Below, in pieces: positions 1 to 11,163 of a stretch of DNA of 64,000 nt. The position numbers and the translations under genes are program-made. Position 1 is the stretch's first letter; every line of letters starts with the position of its first letter. Under the pieces are notes generated by a model, which did no database searches, was not told the origin of the DNA, and worked only from the letters and a program-made list of their open reading frames with translations. Origin of the DNA: Phoenix dactylifera (taxonomy: Eukaryota > Streptophyta > Magnoliopsida > Arecales > Arecaceae); assembly GCF_009389715.1 (NCBI RefSeq), contig NC_052397.1, positions 15,820,129 through 15,884,128 on the forward strand. Reading direction: 5' to 3'.

Positions 1-290
1 GTTTGGGATGCGACAATGATTCCAAGATCAGCCATCACTTAAACGCAACTAGGTCACGTACTTATTCTATCGTAGTTATTGCACCGAAAATCAACCCATT
101 CTAGACATCATACGAGAAATACCACGATGCTGGGGAACTCAACGATCCACTGCTCTAGCCGGGCTTGATGAGGATTTGTAGCAGACGGTCACTATAGAGA
201 TCCTGGTTGAATTGCCGTGCTTCAATTTGAAATAATGCAAACGTAAAAACCTTTTTGTCGGAGTGTGTCCGACAGAAGACCCTCAAATAC
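1..290. repeat. Window-edge copy of a duplicated segment (partner 16925-17590)
   Basis: This stretch reads collinearly with 16925-17590. Both have a GATCCTGGTTGAATT-type block, a TAGACA(T/C)CATA block and a GATGCTGG(G/A)GAACTC block in the same order. The partner carries a SINE exactly where this copy runs straight through (about 139-141), so this copy is the empty site. No coding potential is visible. It may be a dispersed repeat or the left edge of the larger duplication described in the findings. Confidence 0.6.
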
Positions 291-1431
291 CTCAAAGAAC
301 CAAAAGAAGTTCTTTTGCAGTCCGTTAGGACATCTAAGCACTTATCCTCTGGGTTCCCCCTAGAGATGATTGTATAGATAGAGTATGCCTACCTCCGCAG
401 AATTAGGACACATGGGTTGGCCAAAAATGACTAGCCTCGGTACAGCCCGAATATCAGATGCAAGTGTCTCGCACGCAGATGACGTATTACCTATCATATC
501 AGCAGGATTTCGGTGATCACCTAGTATCCTAGCTAGGATGCTGCCAACATTGAGAGCTGTTGAGATGCAAACCCGGTCGCGCAACATCTGGCCTGCCAAG
601 CAGCAGCTTTTGACTAGCCGCACACTAACGTCGTGGCGAATACTAATTGGACGGTCCTTTTGGTGAACTATTGTCAACCTGGATGCACATTAGTAGTGAT
701 ATTGGGTTGAAATATAGAAATAAAATATCTCTTAGCTTCGTGGAAAAAAGTAGTCAGAGTTCCTTCAATCTATTCAGCCCCAATTAAATGTTATAGAATA
801 TTTCAGAGTTGGTTTTTAGCCGGTGATCTTAAATTTTCATGGGATATCAAACATGTTAGCTCGAGATATTCGGAAAATTTTAATCAGTGTAATATAGCAT
901 ACTATATGTGGTAATCTTAAATTATTAGAGATTAGATAACTTCAAGATAAGGATCATCATTGATCCAAGATCACCATGGTGATTCTATTTGGATCACCAA
1001 ATGCCATTTAAAATGATTATCTTTATTAATTAACGATAATATATTTTATTTTTATATTAACTAATTATAGCTATATATATTCTTGGGAAAAAAACTACAG
1101 TCAAATATACTATTTCATTTGTCACTAATCTTCAAAATTTTTATGCAAAATTCTTAAAAATATCTCCATCTCATTTATCGGACTAGTTGAGTTTGATGAA
1201 TTCATTGGACAACTAGACCTTGATGAAGACAACGTGTCATTAGGTGCCTCATCACACCATCCGGCAGACTTCCACCTCTTTTAGCATGAGTGTGGGAGAG
1301 AGCAATTGCCATGCATCTTTTGATTCAATTAGTGAAATTGTTAAGGCTGGTTTGGTGGACATCAATTATTTTTAACCCACTTATTCTGCTTATAGAAGCC
1401 TTTATATTTTTTTCATTTTAAAGCTAGTGTC
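291..1431. other. AT-rich intergenic DNA, no gene seen
   Basis: I see no conserved protein or RNA here. The one ORF of about 100 aa on the minus strand (360-677) has no recognisable motif. From about 1309 the sequence becomes the left flank of the duplicated block that continues after the Copia element at 6999. Confidence 0.6.
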
Positions 1432-2190
1432 CGTTGGGATTGGGAGATAACAACAAACTAGACAATTAAAGTACAACAGAATCAACAACTCTCCCACCTT
1501 ATATAAACCTGTTAGAAAACAAACAACTAGAACCAATCCACCTAATATATATATCAAGGTATTCACAAATACTTAGCTGATAAAAAAAAAGAACACAAAA
1601 GGAACATCAAATTTTTATGTGGAAAACCTCCCTAATGTGGAGAGTAAAAACCACGGAACCGTAGTCCACCCAAAATCTTCCACTATCAACAAATAATGGG
1701 TACACAATCTGTTCTCTCTAGCCAAAACTAGAGGTATATATCACCACATAATCTCAAGAATAATATTCTTGGCAAACATCAATAATAAAAGAGAAAGATT
1801 GAGAAGATCTCACATAAACAGCAGCCACGTTTCTGCAAAAGCTGACCGTGCTAGAAGACTGCAAATGAAGATCACACTGTACAGATCGAAGAACCACGTG
1901 TTGCGAGCCTGCTGTCCAAATTTTATCTCGATCGAACCACAGATCACCTCCGATCGTCATTTGATCAAGACTGCACGTGGAATATCAATTATGTATCTTC
2001 TCCGCTGCCTCCCTCTATTTTTAACTCATGGAAGATGGCTCACATACCCAGCCTTCTCAACATAAAAGGTTGCCCTAATGGGCGTCATATTTTGGGCCAA
2101 AAATAGTCCAACGAAATAGGCTAAAACTAATTAATTTAGCCCACATTTGTTGGGCTAAGTCTCCTCCAACATAGGAGGGATAACCCAACA
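1432..2190 (-). repeat. 3' LTR of the Copia element
   Basis: This LTR is downstream with respect to minus-strand transcription. It is about 759 bp and aligns along its whole length with 6224-6998. The most visible length difference is a TA run, short near 1546-1554 and expanded in the other LTR at about 6338-6358. The inner edge abuts the polypurine tract. Confidence 0.9.
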
Positions 2191-2193
2191 AAT

Positions 2194-2204
2194 CTCTCCC
2201 TCCC
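2194..2204 (-). other. Polypurine tract of the Copia element
   Basis: On the minus strand this reads GGGAGGGAGAG and lies three bases from the 3' LTR. That is the expected site for plus-strand priming during reverse transcription. Confidence 0.75.
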
Positions 2205-2206
2205 GA

Positions 2207-3613
2207 CTATGTGGAGGGATTCACCATCCCGGCGATCAATCGACATGCCTCAAGCTTTTCTCTTGGCAAAGATTTCGTCAACATATCAGAACCATTATCA
2301 TCTGTATGAATTTTCTTAAGTTTCAATAATTTAGAACTCAGAACATCTCGAATCCAATGGTATCTCACATTAATATGCTTCGATTTTGAATGAAAGGTAG
2401 AGTTTTTACCAAGATGGATAGCACTCTGATTATCACAATATAACACATAGTGCTCTTGCTTGAAACCAAGCTCTTCAATATATTTTCTCAACCATAGCAA
2501 CTCTTTACATGATTCTGTTGCTGCAATAAACTCTGCTTCGGTGGTAGAAAGTGCAACACACTTCTGTAACTTTGCTTGCCATGCCATGGCTCCTCCTGCA
2601 AAAGTAATTAGATAACCTGAAGTAGATCTGCGAGTATCAACATCTCCAGCCATATCTGCATCCGTGTAATCAACTAGCATAGGTTTCTCACATCTAAAGC
2701 TAAGTTTCAAACCGGATGTACCTCGAAGATATCTCATAATCCACTTCACTGCATTCCAATGCTCTCTTCCTAGATTTGAAAGAAAACGACTAACTGTGCC
2801 AACTGCATGAGCCATGTCTGGTCTTGTACACACCATTGCATACATCAAACTTCCTACCGCTGAAGAATATGGAACTTTCTTCATATCTTTCTTTTCTTCA
2901 TCTGTAAAAGGACACTGTTTAGTGCTCAATTTAGAGTGAGTAGCACGAGGAGTACTAACCATTTTAGCTTTGTCCATATTAAACTTCTGAAACACTTTCC
3001 CAATGTACTTTTCTTATGACATGTACAACTTCTTAGCATCTCTGTCTCGATTAATCCTTGTGCCAAGGATTTGTTTTGCTGACCCTAAGTCTTTCATAGC
3101 AAAAGACTTATTTAAGTGCTTCTTCAACCTATCAATCCGAGAAGCATTCTTGCCAACAATCAACATGTCATCAACATAAAGCAACAAAATGATAAAATCA
3201 TCATCATTAAATTTCTGTACAAAAACACAATGGTCAGAAATTGTCTTCTTGTAACCATGCTCCCCCATAACTGACTCAAATTTTTTGTACCATTGTCTCG
3301 GTGCCTGCTTCAAGCCATAAAGACTTTTCTTTAATCTGCATACATAATCCTCTTTTTTCTTTACCTTGAAACCTTCTGGCTGCTCCATGTAAATTTCTTC
3401 CTCTAAGTCACCGTGAAGGAAAGCAGTCTTGACATCCATCTGCTCAATCTCTAGATCAAGACTAGCTGCTAAATCGAGAACAACCCGAATAGATGATATC
3501 TTCACAACTCGAGCAAATATTTCATTAAAATTAACACCTTTTCTTTGGCTGAATCCTTTGACAACCAATCTAGCTTTATACCGTGGACATGATGAGTGTT
3601 TTTCTTGCTTCAC
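2207..3613 (-). pseudogene. Copia pol: reverse transcriptase and RNase H, with a stop
   Basis: The minus-strand frame covers the Copia reverse transcriptase (3613 to 3014) and runs in the same frame into RNase H (2995 to 2207), separated by a stop at 3014-3016. RT landmarks include KARLVVKG, DVKTAFLHG, KSLYGLKQAPRQW and the catalytic YVDD. RNase H landmarks include YTDADMAGD, RRSTSGY, TEAEFIA and YCDNQSAI. The carboxy end reaches the polypurine tract, as usual for Copia. The single stop in an otherwise well-kept frame suggests a fairly young but inactive copy. The enzyme would copy element RNA into DNA in virus-like particles. Confidence 0.9.
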
Positions 3614-4180
3614 TCAGTACACCTACCTATTCTTTAAAGCTCTTTTGCCTTTAGGCAACTTTACTAACTCAAAGGTGTGATTCTCATATAGTGACTTCAT
3701 TTCATCCTTCATAGCCTCAATCAATTCTTTCTTGTGTTCATCTTCCATTGCTTCTTCATAATTTTCGGATTCTCCCCCGTCAGTAAGTAGAACATATTCA
3801 TTAGCTGAATACCATGTGGAAGGTTGTATGTTTCTGTTGGACCTCCTAAGTTGAGCTGGAACGTCTGGTTCTTACAACTGATTATCAGCATCATTATTTG
3901 CTTCAGCCTGTATGGGAGCATTTTCATTCACATCAATTGCATCTGGCTGGTCATTCTGCAACTCATCAGCATTTTCTGGCACTAGTGTTGGTGCTATAGG
4001 AACTGGATCTAAGTCTATCATGTCATCACTATACTGTGGCTCTATCTTATCTGCTTTCTCAATATCCTGTATGGTTTGATCTTCCATGAACACGATATCA
4101 TGGCTTCTAATAAGCTTTTTGCTGACTCGATCATAAAACTTGTACCCAAAATTATCCTGGCCATACCCTAAAAATATGCA
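3614..4180 (-). pseudogene. Copia pol: linker between integrase and reverse transcriptase
   Basis: Broken minus-strand frames (about 3721-3927 and 3872-4093) hold the acidic, poorly conserved linker between the integrase carboxy end and the RT. Frameshifts separate them. The acidic, Asn- and Asp-rich composition fits the linker of Copia polyproteins, but there is no diagnostic motif. Confidence 0.6.
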
Positions 4181-5032
4181 CTATCTAGTTTTAGCATCAA
4201 GTTTGGACCTTTCATCTTTGGGAATATGCACAAATGCCTTGCATCCAAAGACATGAAGATGATCATAAGAAACATCTTTACCTGTCCAGACTCTGTTTGG
4301 CACATCAAACTGTAAAGGAACACAAGGTGTGAGATTCAACACATGTACAACTGTACTCAAAGCCTCACCCCAAATGGATCTTGGCAAACCTGCTTGTGAA
4401 AGCAAACATCTGACTCTCTCCACCAATGTCCTATTCATTCTTTCTGCCAAACCATTCAACTGAGGTATCTTTGGAGGTGTTTTCTGATGCCGAATATCCT
4501 GTTCTCTACAATAATCATCAAATGGACTTAAGTATTCTCCTCCATTATCTGTTCGGATACATTTCAGCTTTCTCCCTATTTCTCTCCCAATTGAGGTCTG
4601 AAACTGTTTGAAAACATTCAATACATGATCCTTTGTCTTCAAGGTATAAACCCATATCTTTCTTGAATGATCATCAATGAATGTCACAAAATAACGAGCA
4701 CCACCAAGTGTTATTGTCTTCATTGGACCACAAACATCTGAATGCACCAGATCAAGTGCATTTGGTTTTCTAGAAGGAGGGGATGCTTTGAAGGAAACTT
4801 TGTTCTGCTTACCTGCTAAACAGCGAGCACAATTTCTCAGATGAGTACTCTTCACTCCATGTAGTAGTCCTTTCTTGGCTAACATCGATAAGCCTTTCTC
4901 ACTCATGTGACATAGTCTTTTGTGCCATAACTCAACTGTATCGTCATTCTCCATTGCATTGATACTGGTTTTGGAGAGCCCTGTCTGTAACAAGTATAAA
5001 GTTGAGTACTTTTTACCTGTAGCCACAACCAA
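4181..5032 (-). pseudogene. Copia pol: GAG-pre-integrase and integrase core
   Basis: About 283 residues are open on the minus strand. The GAG-pre-integrase motif appears as WHKRLCHMSEKGLSML, followed by a zinc-binding CARCLAGKQ region. The integrase core shows DLVHSDVCGPM, FIDDHSRKIWVY, RTDNGGEY and NGLAERMNRT, giving the D, D and E catalytic residues. The frame is lost at both ends by shifts (about 5032-5094 and 4180), so a full polyprotein cannot be made. Confidence 0.9.
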
Positions 5033-5139
5033 AGCTCCTTTAGTATGCTTTCATCCACCATCAGAGAAAGTATTGCAGAATCCTTCATCATCAAGTCTAC
5101 CCACAGAAAGTAGGTTATAACGGATGTTGGAAATATGTT

Positions 5140-5577
5140 TCACATTTTAAGAACCAACTTTGTGACATTGTTGGTTTCTAAACAAACATCGCCTACAACG
5201 ACAACTTTGGCTGTGCCACTATCTCCCATTTTTACAACCCCAAAATCACCAGCTATATAGGTTGAAAAGAGATCCCTCCGCGATGTAGCATGAATAGAAG
5301 CATCACTGTCAACTACCCAGCTCATCTCATGACATGCAAGATTAACAACATCAACATCACAAGCAATAAGAAAGTTTTCAATAATGGAAACCTGATCTTT
5401 ATCATTATCATCTTTCTTCTTATCTGTATCTTTGTTTTGCTTGTTTTCCCTCTTCAACTTCCAACAATACTTCTTGATATGCCCCTTTCCACCACAATGA
5501 TAACACTCAACATTAGCGAATTTATTGGACTTACTTCTGGTCTTGCCTCTGTACTTCGAATCTCTGCTTTTATTCAT
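5140..5577 (-). pseudogene. Copia gag zinc knuckle and aspartic protease
   Basis: A lysine-rich nucleocapsid stretch precedes a CCHC knuckle, CYHCGGKGHIKKYC, and then the protease region WVVDSDASIHAT. In active Copia elements the protease active site is D-S/T-G. Here the third position is Asp instead of Gly, which should inactivate it unless the change is a sequencing error. The frame ends at 5140, short of the integrase frame. Confidence 0.85.
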
Positions 5578-5648
5578 CTCCCTCGTCTCGGTAACTAAGA
5601 CATCTGACTGTGAAGAGGAACCCTATGATTTTCGTCTCATATCTTCAT

Positions 5649-6176
5649 TCAGATCACTTCCATTGAGATAACACCATTCGGGGCTGAGTTAGATAATGTT
5701 GTCCTCACTGTCTCCCACAAGTTCGGCAGAGTGCCTAGAAGCCATAATCCCAGTACCTCATCATCAAAATTGATACCTATTGTGGCCAACTGATTAATGA
5801 TCCTTTGGAATGTATTTAAATGATCTGTCATAGGAGTTCCATCCTGATACCTCCAGGACATCATCTACTTTATGAGGAACAATTTATTATTTCCAGTTTT
5901 TCGAGCATACAACTGTTCAAGCTTGGTCCATAAACTGCATGCATGTGTCTCTCCACTAATATGATTCAAAACATTATCATCTACCCATTGCCTGATATAT
6001 CCACACACTTGTCGATGGAGCAATTTCCACTCCTCTTCAGTTTTATCATCAGGTTTCATAGTAGAAAATACCGATTGATGATAACCTTTCACATAGAGAA
6101 GATCTTCCATCTTTCCTTTCCATGTATGATAATTAGTACCATTCAGATTAATCATTCTAGCATTATTTGTCTCCAT
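5649..6176 (-). pseudogene. Copia gag amino-terminal region, with a premature stop
   Basis: The ATG at 6174-6176 begins METNNARMINLNG, followed by NYHTWKGKMEDLL. That is the usual start of gag in Tnt1-type Copia elements, where W and K in this motif are conserved. The frame meets a stop at 5865-5867 and continues in the same frame to 5649 (LATIGINFDDEVLGLWLL), so one nonsense change divides gag. It lies just downstream of the 5' LTR and primer-binding site, as expected. Confidence 0.88.
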
Positions 6177-6205
6177 TGTTCACACAAGACAAAATAATTC
6201 AACAA

Positions 6206-6221
6206 CCTCGCTCTAATACCA
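6206..6221 (-). other. Primer-binding site of the Copia element (initiator Met-tRNA type)
   Basis: On the minus strand this reads TGGTATTAGAGCGAGG, two bases after the 5' LTR. It matches the TGGTATCAGAGC consensus complementary to initiator methionine tRNA with one change, and so fixes element orientation and LTR end. Confidence 0.85.
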
Positions 6222-6223
6222 CT

Positions 6224-6998
6224 TGTTGGGATTGGAAGGTAACAACAAACTAGACAATTAAAGCATAACAGAATCAACAACTCTCCCACCTTGTATAAAC
6301 CTGTTAGAAAACAAACAACTAGAGCCAATCCACCTAATATATATATATATATATATATCAAGGTATTCATAAATACTAAGCTGATCAAAAAAAAAAAGAA
6401 CACAAAAAGAACACCAAATTTTTACGTGGAAAACCTCCCCAATGTGGAGAGTAAAAACCACGGGACCGTAGTCTACCCAAAATCTTCCACTATCAACAAA
6501 TAATGAGTATACAATCTATTCTCTCTAGCCAAAACTAGAGGCATATATCACCACATAATCTCAAGAACAATATTCTTGGCAAATATCAATGATAAAAGAG
6601 AAAAATTGAGAAAATTTCACATAAATAGCAGCCACGTTTCTGCAAAAGCTGACCTTGTTAGAAGACTGCAAATGGCGATCACACTGTATAGATTGAAGAA
6701 CCACATGTTGCGAGCTTACTGTCCAAATTTCAGCTCGATCGGACCACGGATCACCATCCGATCGTCGTTTGATCAAGACTGCGCGCGGAATATCAATTCT
6801 ATATCTTCTCCGCTGCCTCCCTCTATTTTTAACTTGTGGAAGACGGCTCATATACCCTGCCTTCTCAACATAAAAGGTTGCCCTAATGGGCCTCACGTTT
6901 TGGGCCAAAAATAGTCCAACCAAATAGGCTAAAACTAATTAATTTAACCTACATTTATTGGGCTAAGTCTCCTCCAACATAGGAGGGATAACCCAACA
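6224..6998 (-). repeat. 5' LTR of the Copia element
   Basis: About 775 bp, with terminal TGTTGGG and CCCAACA forming the usual short inverted ends. It holds an expanded TA run at about 6338-6358. Transcription would run leftward from inside this LTR. Confidence 0.9.
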
Positions 6999-8328
6999 GT
7001 GCCAACAAATTTGGAGCAATATGAGTTTTTTTTTAAGAACAATATTATAAATTCTAAAATTCATGATTCTGAGACCATTGTGCGGAACCTAAGCTAGGAT
7101 GGTACCAGTTCGATTCAGTATACCAAAAATTAATATGCCCTCCATACCATATATGAGTACCAAACTGATATAAGATTGTATGCTCTATATCATTCGATTT
7201 GGTACAGTACAGTATACAATAATTTTTTTACACTTCTTCTTACATATAAGCCGAACTTTTTTTTAATGGGCGAGCCCGACATGTAAAATTTTTAAATAAT
7301 GGGATTAAAGAGTACGGAGATAGGTTCGAACTCAAGACCTCTGTTCTAATACCATATTTTTTTTTTGATACATCGGTAGCTCATGTCAAACAAGCATGAG
7401 CACTATCATCATCATCAAGAGATTTGATACTATGTTAAAAACACCATTTATTCAAAAAACTTAAGTTGATAAAATAAAATAGATTTATTTATATATATAT
7501 ATATATTTATAGATTGGTTATTTTTTTAACTTTAATAACTTCTAAATTATATTTATTATATTGTCTGTTTTTCCCTATCCTCGTGTCCTTCAGAGTTATT
7601 CGAAATGTCGCATCCTCGGTATGATTTAGTGGACATGGTTAAAAGCTGATTTCACGAGATCAAGCGGCGCATATTATAGCAGGAAAGCTCGGTTTCGGTA
7701 GGAGACAGCGGTGGGTACTACCTTATTAGGATGGGAAAGGACGAAGGCTTTGTAATGGAGGGCAAGATAATTATAAAGACGTGGGCCCACCTATGATGAC
7801 TGACCTCACGTGGGAGATCCGGCTGCAACGAAAAAGACGGTAGACCCAAGTGGAGTGCATGAGTCCAAATATATATATATTTATGGTCGAGCACATGATT
7901 CTAAATGTACGTTCCTTTTTCTGTCCCCGTCCTTGCACCGTTCTTCATAAAATTGATAAAATTAAGTGGGCTAGAATGATTTGGACCACCTGAGAAGCTA
8001 TCATAAATAAATTTCTCTAGTGGAACGACGGAGAGGAGCAATAACCCATGACTGCCAAACTGCCCGGGTCCTCATGGTCCCATGGCATTTATACATGGTT
8101 CCACTTCCACACCATAGCATAATCATAATTTCAGAAACCAACCCCGACTTCCAAATTGCAGTCTCCTTTAAGATTGTCATTATTTGCATTTGTTTCCTTC
8201 TGGACCAGCTGCGACCTCCACCAGAAGAGATGAAAGGATGTCATCATCATAATCCTCAAGGGTCTGGCCTTGCAGTAGAGTTGCTCTTCTTTTCTTTTTT
8301 TCTTTTTTTTTTTTTTTCTGGAAGCTTA
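6999..8328. repeat. Duplicated intergenic block, left copy (partner 21513-22980)
   Basis: It aligns collinearly with 21513-22980. Shared landmarks include CCAACAAATTTGGAGCA, GAAATGTCGCATCCTC, CACGAGATCAA and TTTGGACCACCTG. No gene is seen. Around 7260-7350 is a short stretch reading on the minus strand like a primer-binding region followed by CTTGAGTTCGAACC, probably a remnant of another LTR element absent from the partner copy. Confidence 0.75.
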
Positions 8329-9174
8329 TGATACGTCGGCGGGCCGTATCCTTCGAGGGACCTACAAAAAGCCGGTGGCCGGAGCTTCCGGCGCCGGCCC
8401 TCCGATGCTTAAGTCAGAAAGGGCTTTAGTAGAAAAGGAGAGATGAGTTGTATATCAGAATCTAAAAGTCAGAATCCTCCTTCAAGAGAAAGAGTTTCCT
8501 CTTTTATAGAAGGGATAAAGAGTTACATGTGATGTGACCGGGTGAATTAAATGAGTTACCGTCATGATTGAGCATGATCATATGAATTAATGCATTGCTG
8601 TGGAGGGCTAGAATGGAGCTGATGAGTTGTTGTGGATGACCGGACGTAGTTGAGTGAGTCAACTGGTTGCCGCGAAGGGCTTGAGATTTTGAGTAAGCCG
8701 GAGATCAGAGGAGGCCATGTGCATTAATTGTTGAGTAAGCCGGAGATCTGTGGAGGCCATGCGCATTAATTGTTGACAGTCGTTCAGGCGGAGATCATTG
8801 GATTGGGTCCCGGGTGAGGAGGAGAGGGGCTTGGTTCCCGGCGGAGTGAAGGAGTTTGCTTCGTCCTTTGACCGGATCTTCTTCGGGGTTGAGGTCGATC
8901 AGGGTTGGCTATACTAAGACTAGGGGCTGCAAGGCCGCAGAGCTTCGAGCTCTGAGGTCGGAGATGCTGAGGTCGGGCGCTTAGAGGTCGAATGCCTGGA
9001 GATCGGGCGTATCCGAGGTCGGGCGCCTATGATGTCAGGCGTATCCAAGGTCGGGTGCCTGAAGATCGGGCGCATCCGAGGTCGGGCGCATCTAAGGGTT
9101 GCTGCCGGAGCGCCTGTCATCACGTGCCGGCGATGCATTCATGTGTTTCGGAGTAATCTATTTTTCCTCCAATA
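8329..9174. mobile_element. About 0.85-kb GC-rich insertion, possible solo LTR
   Basis: This segment interrupts the duplicated block: the partner copy joins the two flanks directly near 22978-22986. It runs from TGATACGTCGGCGGGCC to CCTCCAATA and is clearly richer in GC than its surroundings. It holds a 42-bp direct repeat pair (about 8690-8774) and a run of degenerate GAGGTCGGGCGC-type units (about 8950-9110). A solo LTR with slightly mutated ends is the simplest reading. I could not find a convincing target-site duplication, so the class is uncertain. Confidence 0.55.
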
Positions 9175-9490
9175 GTTTTAATTAAAAAAAACTACTATGA
9201 TACTAAATGGAAGCGAACTACTGGAGGGAGAGGGGTAAGGAACTATCCACGATCAACGATACTCCTTTTGTTCCTTTTACTAGATAGTTGTGTTGATGAT
9301 GATCGTGCCTTACAAATTAAATCTATCATAAATAATGAGATGAGCCAAGAGATTTTAGGATCGTTGGTAAGGATACCGTATTTTAATGCTCCTCCGACTT
9401 GTTCTAAAAGTTTCTATCTTAGCTCATGAGTGTATACAAACAGCTGCCCCCAAAAGACCTGTGACAATAAGGGAATCTGGGGTTCCTACC
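9175..9490. repeat. Duplicated intergenic block, left copy continued (partner 22982-23445)
   Basis: Sequence from TTTTAATTAAAAAAA through GATAGTTGTGTTGATGATGAT to CAGCTGCCCC is shared with 22982-23445, apart from about 130 extra bases in the partner (roughly 23195-23330). From 9490 to the SOT-A leader the DNA is AT-rich with no gene. Confidence 0.75.
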
Positions 9491-10134
9491 TAATCATGCA
9501 ATTAAAAAAATAAAAAATAAAAAATATAAAGAAAAAGACACCCAAAATAAAAAATAGGTTGGAGAATGAGAAAAAAAGAAAAAAAATATGAGGACCTGTG
9601 CAGACATATATTTAGTCCTATATCAGTTATTCGCTATGTTGATCTTAGGTATTTATACAGAATTAAAAAATTTAAATAATATCTTCTGGCTAGATTTTTT
9701 ATGTAAGATACTCAATTGTTATAAATGGTATTAAAACAGACCTAACCAATAACTTATATAAATTAAGAGATAGTGCAGCAAAAATTTAATGAAACTGATC
9801 ATGGGTCAATCGTGATGCTTTAGATTAGATTTAAATAAATTTAAATTTTTAGTTTTTTAAGTAAATAATATTTTTTAAGTATTTTTTTTTATACGAGGTT
9901 TTAACGAACGAGATTTTCAAAAACAAAAAAGTAAAAAAAAGACGCCCAAAATAGATGTCCCGCATGGCTTCCAAAACTAGCAGCCAAATGAGGTGTCAGG
10001 TATTGAGAGATAACTAGGCCACTTCGGAAGAAGGACCACCATAATCTCTGCAAACACCCGCTAGGGGGCATAGCATAGTGCCCTTTTTATCGACGTCTGG
10101 TCAACCATCTCTGTGCAGCAGCCCCCCTCCATTA

Positions 10135-11163
10135 ATGGAGTCTCAAGGCAAAAAGGGTGCGGATCCAAGACCTCCTTCAAACTACACCGACTTCATCTCC
10201 GCCCTTCCCTTGGAGGAAGGCTGGGCACCCATGCACATCCGAAAATACCAAGGCTTTTGGATCCCCCAACGTGCTCTCACCGGCACCTTGGACATGCAGC
10301 AAAACTTCAAGGCTCGCCCCGACGACCTCTGGGTGCTGAGCTACCCCAAGTCCGGCACGACCTGGCTCAAAGCCCTCACCTACGCCATCATGACACGAGC
10401 CCAATACCCTTTCGATCACCACCCTCTCCTTCGCCGAAATCCTCACGAGTGCGTCCCATTCGTGGACAGAACCTACTCCAGAGGCCAAGCCTCAGAAATA
10501 GAAGCCATGCCCTCCCCTCGTATCCTCAACTCTCACTTGCCATACTCTCTCCTACCACACTCCATCAAGAGCTTAGACTGTAAGGTCATATATGTCTGCC
10601 GGGACCCCAAGGATGTGTTGGTCTCCCGGTGGTACTTCAATAATGGGATGAGGCCGCAACCTATGGAGCCAATTCCATTTACCAAGGCCTTCGAGATGTT
10701 CTGTGAGGGCAATTGCCCCTATGGGCCGTTATGTGAGCATGTTCTCGAGTACTGGGAGGAGAGCCAGAGGAGGCCCGAGAAGGTGCTCTTCTTGAAGTAT
10801 GAGGAGATGTTAGAGGATCCGCTGCGGATTGTGAAGCGGTTGGCCGAGTTCACGGGTTGTCCCTTCTCTCCAGAGGAAGAGAAGGAAGGGGTGGTGGAGG
10901 AGGTCATAAAGCTGTGCAGCTTTGACAAGCTGAAGAGCTTGGAGGTCAACAAGACGGGTAAACTGCTTCCCCATATCCTCCTAACCAATGATTATTTCTT
11001 CAGGAAAGGAGAGGCAGGGGATTGGAGGAATCATATGAGTCCGGAGATGGCGCGGAAGTTGGACCGCATCACCGAGCAAAAGCTTGAGGGGTCCGGTCTT
11101 ACCCTCAATGGTGTGGATATGGAAGCCGCGGCCACCAATGGTGATGTCCAAGCGCAAGTCTAG
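10135..11163 (+). CDS. Cytosolic sulfotransferase SOT-A
   Basis: A 342-aa, intronless, PAPS-dependent soluble sulfotransferase that would move a sulfuryl group to a hydroxyl of a small acceptor such as a flavonoid, steroid or hormone derivative; the substrate cannot be read from sequence. Visible motifs are the 5'-phosphosulfate loop YPKSGTTWLKA (residues 70-80), catalytic His134 in NSHLPYSLLP, the 3'-phosphate motif CRDPKDVLVS (155-164) and RKGEAGDWRNHMSPE (290-304). Length is normal for plant SOTs. I start at ATG 10135. The frame is open upstream, but the position matching SOT-B's ATG is ACG at 10093-10095, so the ancestral start seems lost and about 13 non-essential residues dropped. By eye it is about 85 percent identical to SOT-B, in convergent orientation. 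Confidence 0.93.
   Translation: MESQGKKGADPRPPSNYTDFISALPLEEGWAPMHIRKYQGFWIPQRALTGTLDMQQNFKARPDDLWVLSYPKSGTTWLKALTYAIMTRAQYPFDHHPLLRRNPHECVPFVDRTYSRGQASEIEAMPSPRILNSHLPYSLLPHSIKSLDCKVIYVCRDPKDVLVSRWYFNNGMRPQPMEPIPFTKAFEMFCEGNCPYGPLCEHVLEYWEESQRRPEKVLFLKYEEMLEDPLRIVKRLAEFTGCPFSPEEEKEGVVEEVIKLCSFDKLKSLEVNKTGKLLPHILLTNDYFFRKGEAGDWRNHMSPEMARKLDRITEQKLEGSGLTLNGVDMEAAATNGDVQAQV

Larger units (their letters stand above)
1432..6998 (-). mobile_element. Degenerate full-length Ty1/Copia LTR retrotransposon
   Basis: Two similar LTRs (1432-2190 and 6224-6998) start with TGTTGGG (first base changed to C in the left one) and end with CCCAACA. They flank about 4.0 kb of minus-strand gag, protease, integrase, reverse transcriptase and RNase H in Copia order. 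A primer-binding site and polypurine tract are in the right places. The putative 5-bp target duplication is GTGTC (1427-1431) and GTGCC (6999-7003), one mismatch. The uninterrupted AGCTAGTGCC at about 21512-21521 is the paralogous empty site and confirms both ends. In-frame stops in gag and pol mean it is not autonomous. Confidence 0.93.

Noticed and set aside
10078-10134. Upstream extension of SOT-A to a GTG codon
   Set aside because: It would need a non-ATG start. The homologous start position is ACG and the first true ATG is 10135.
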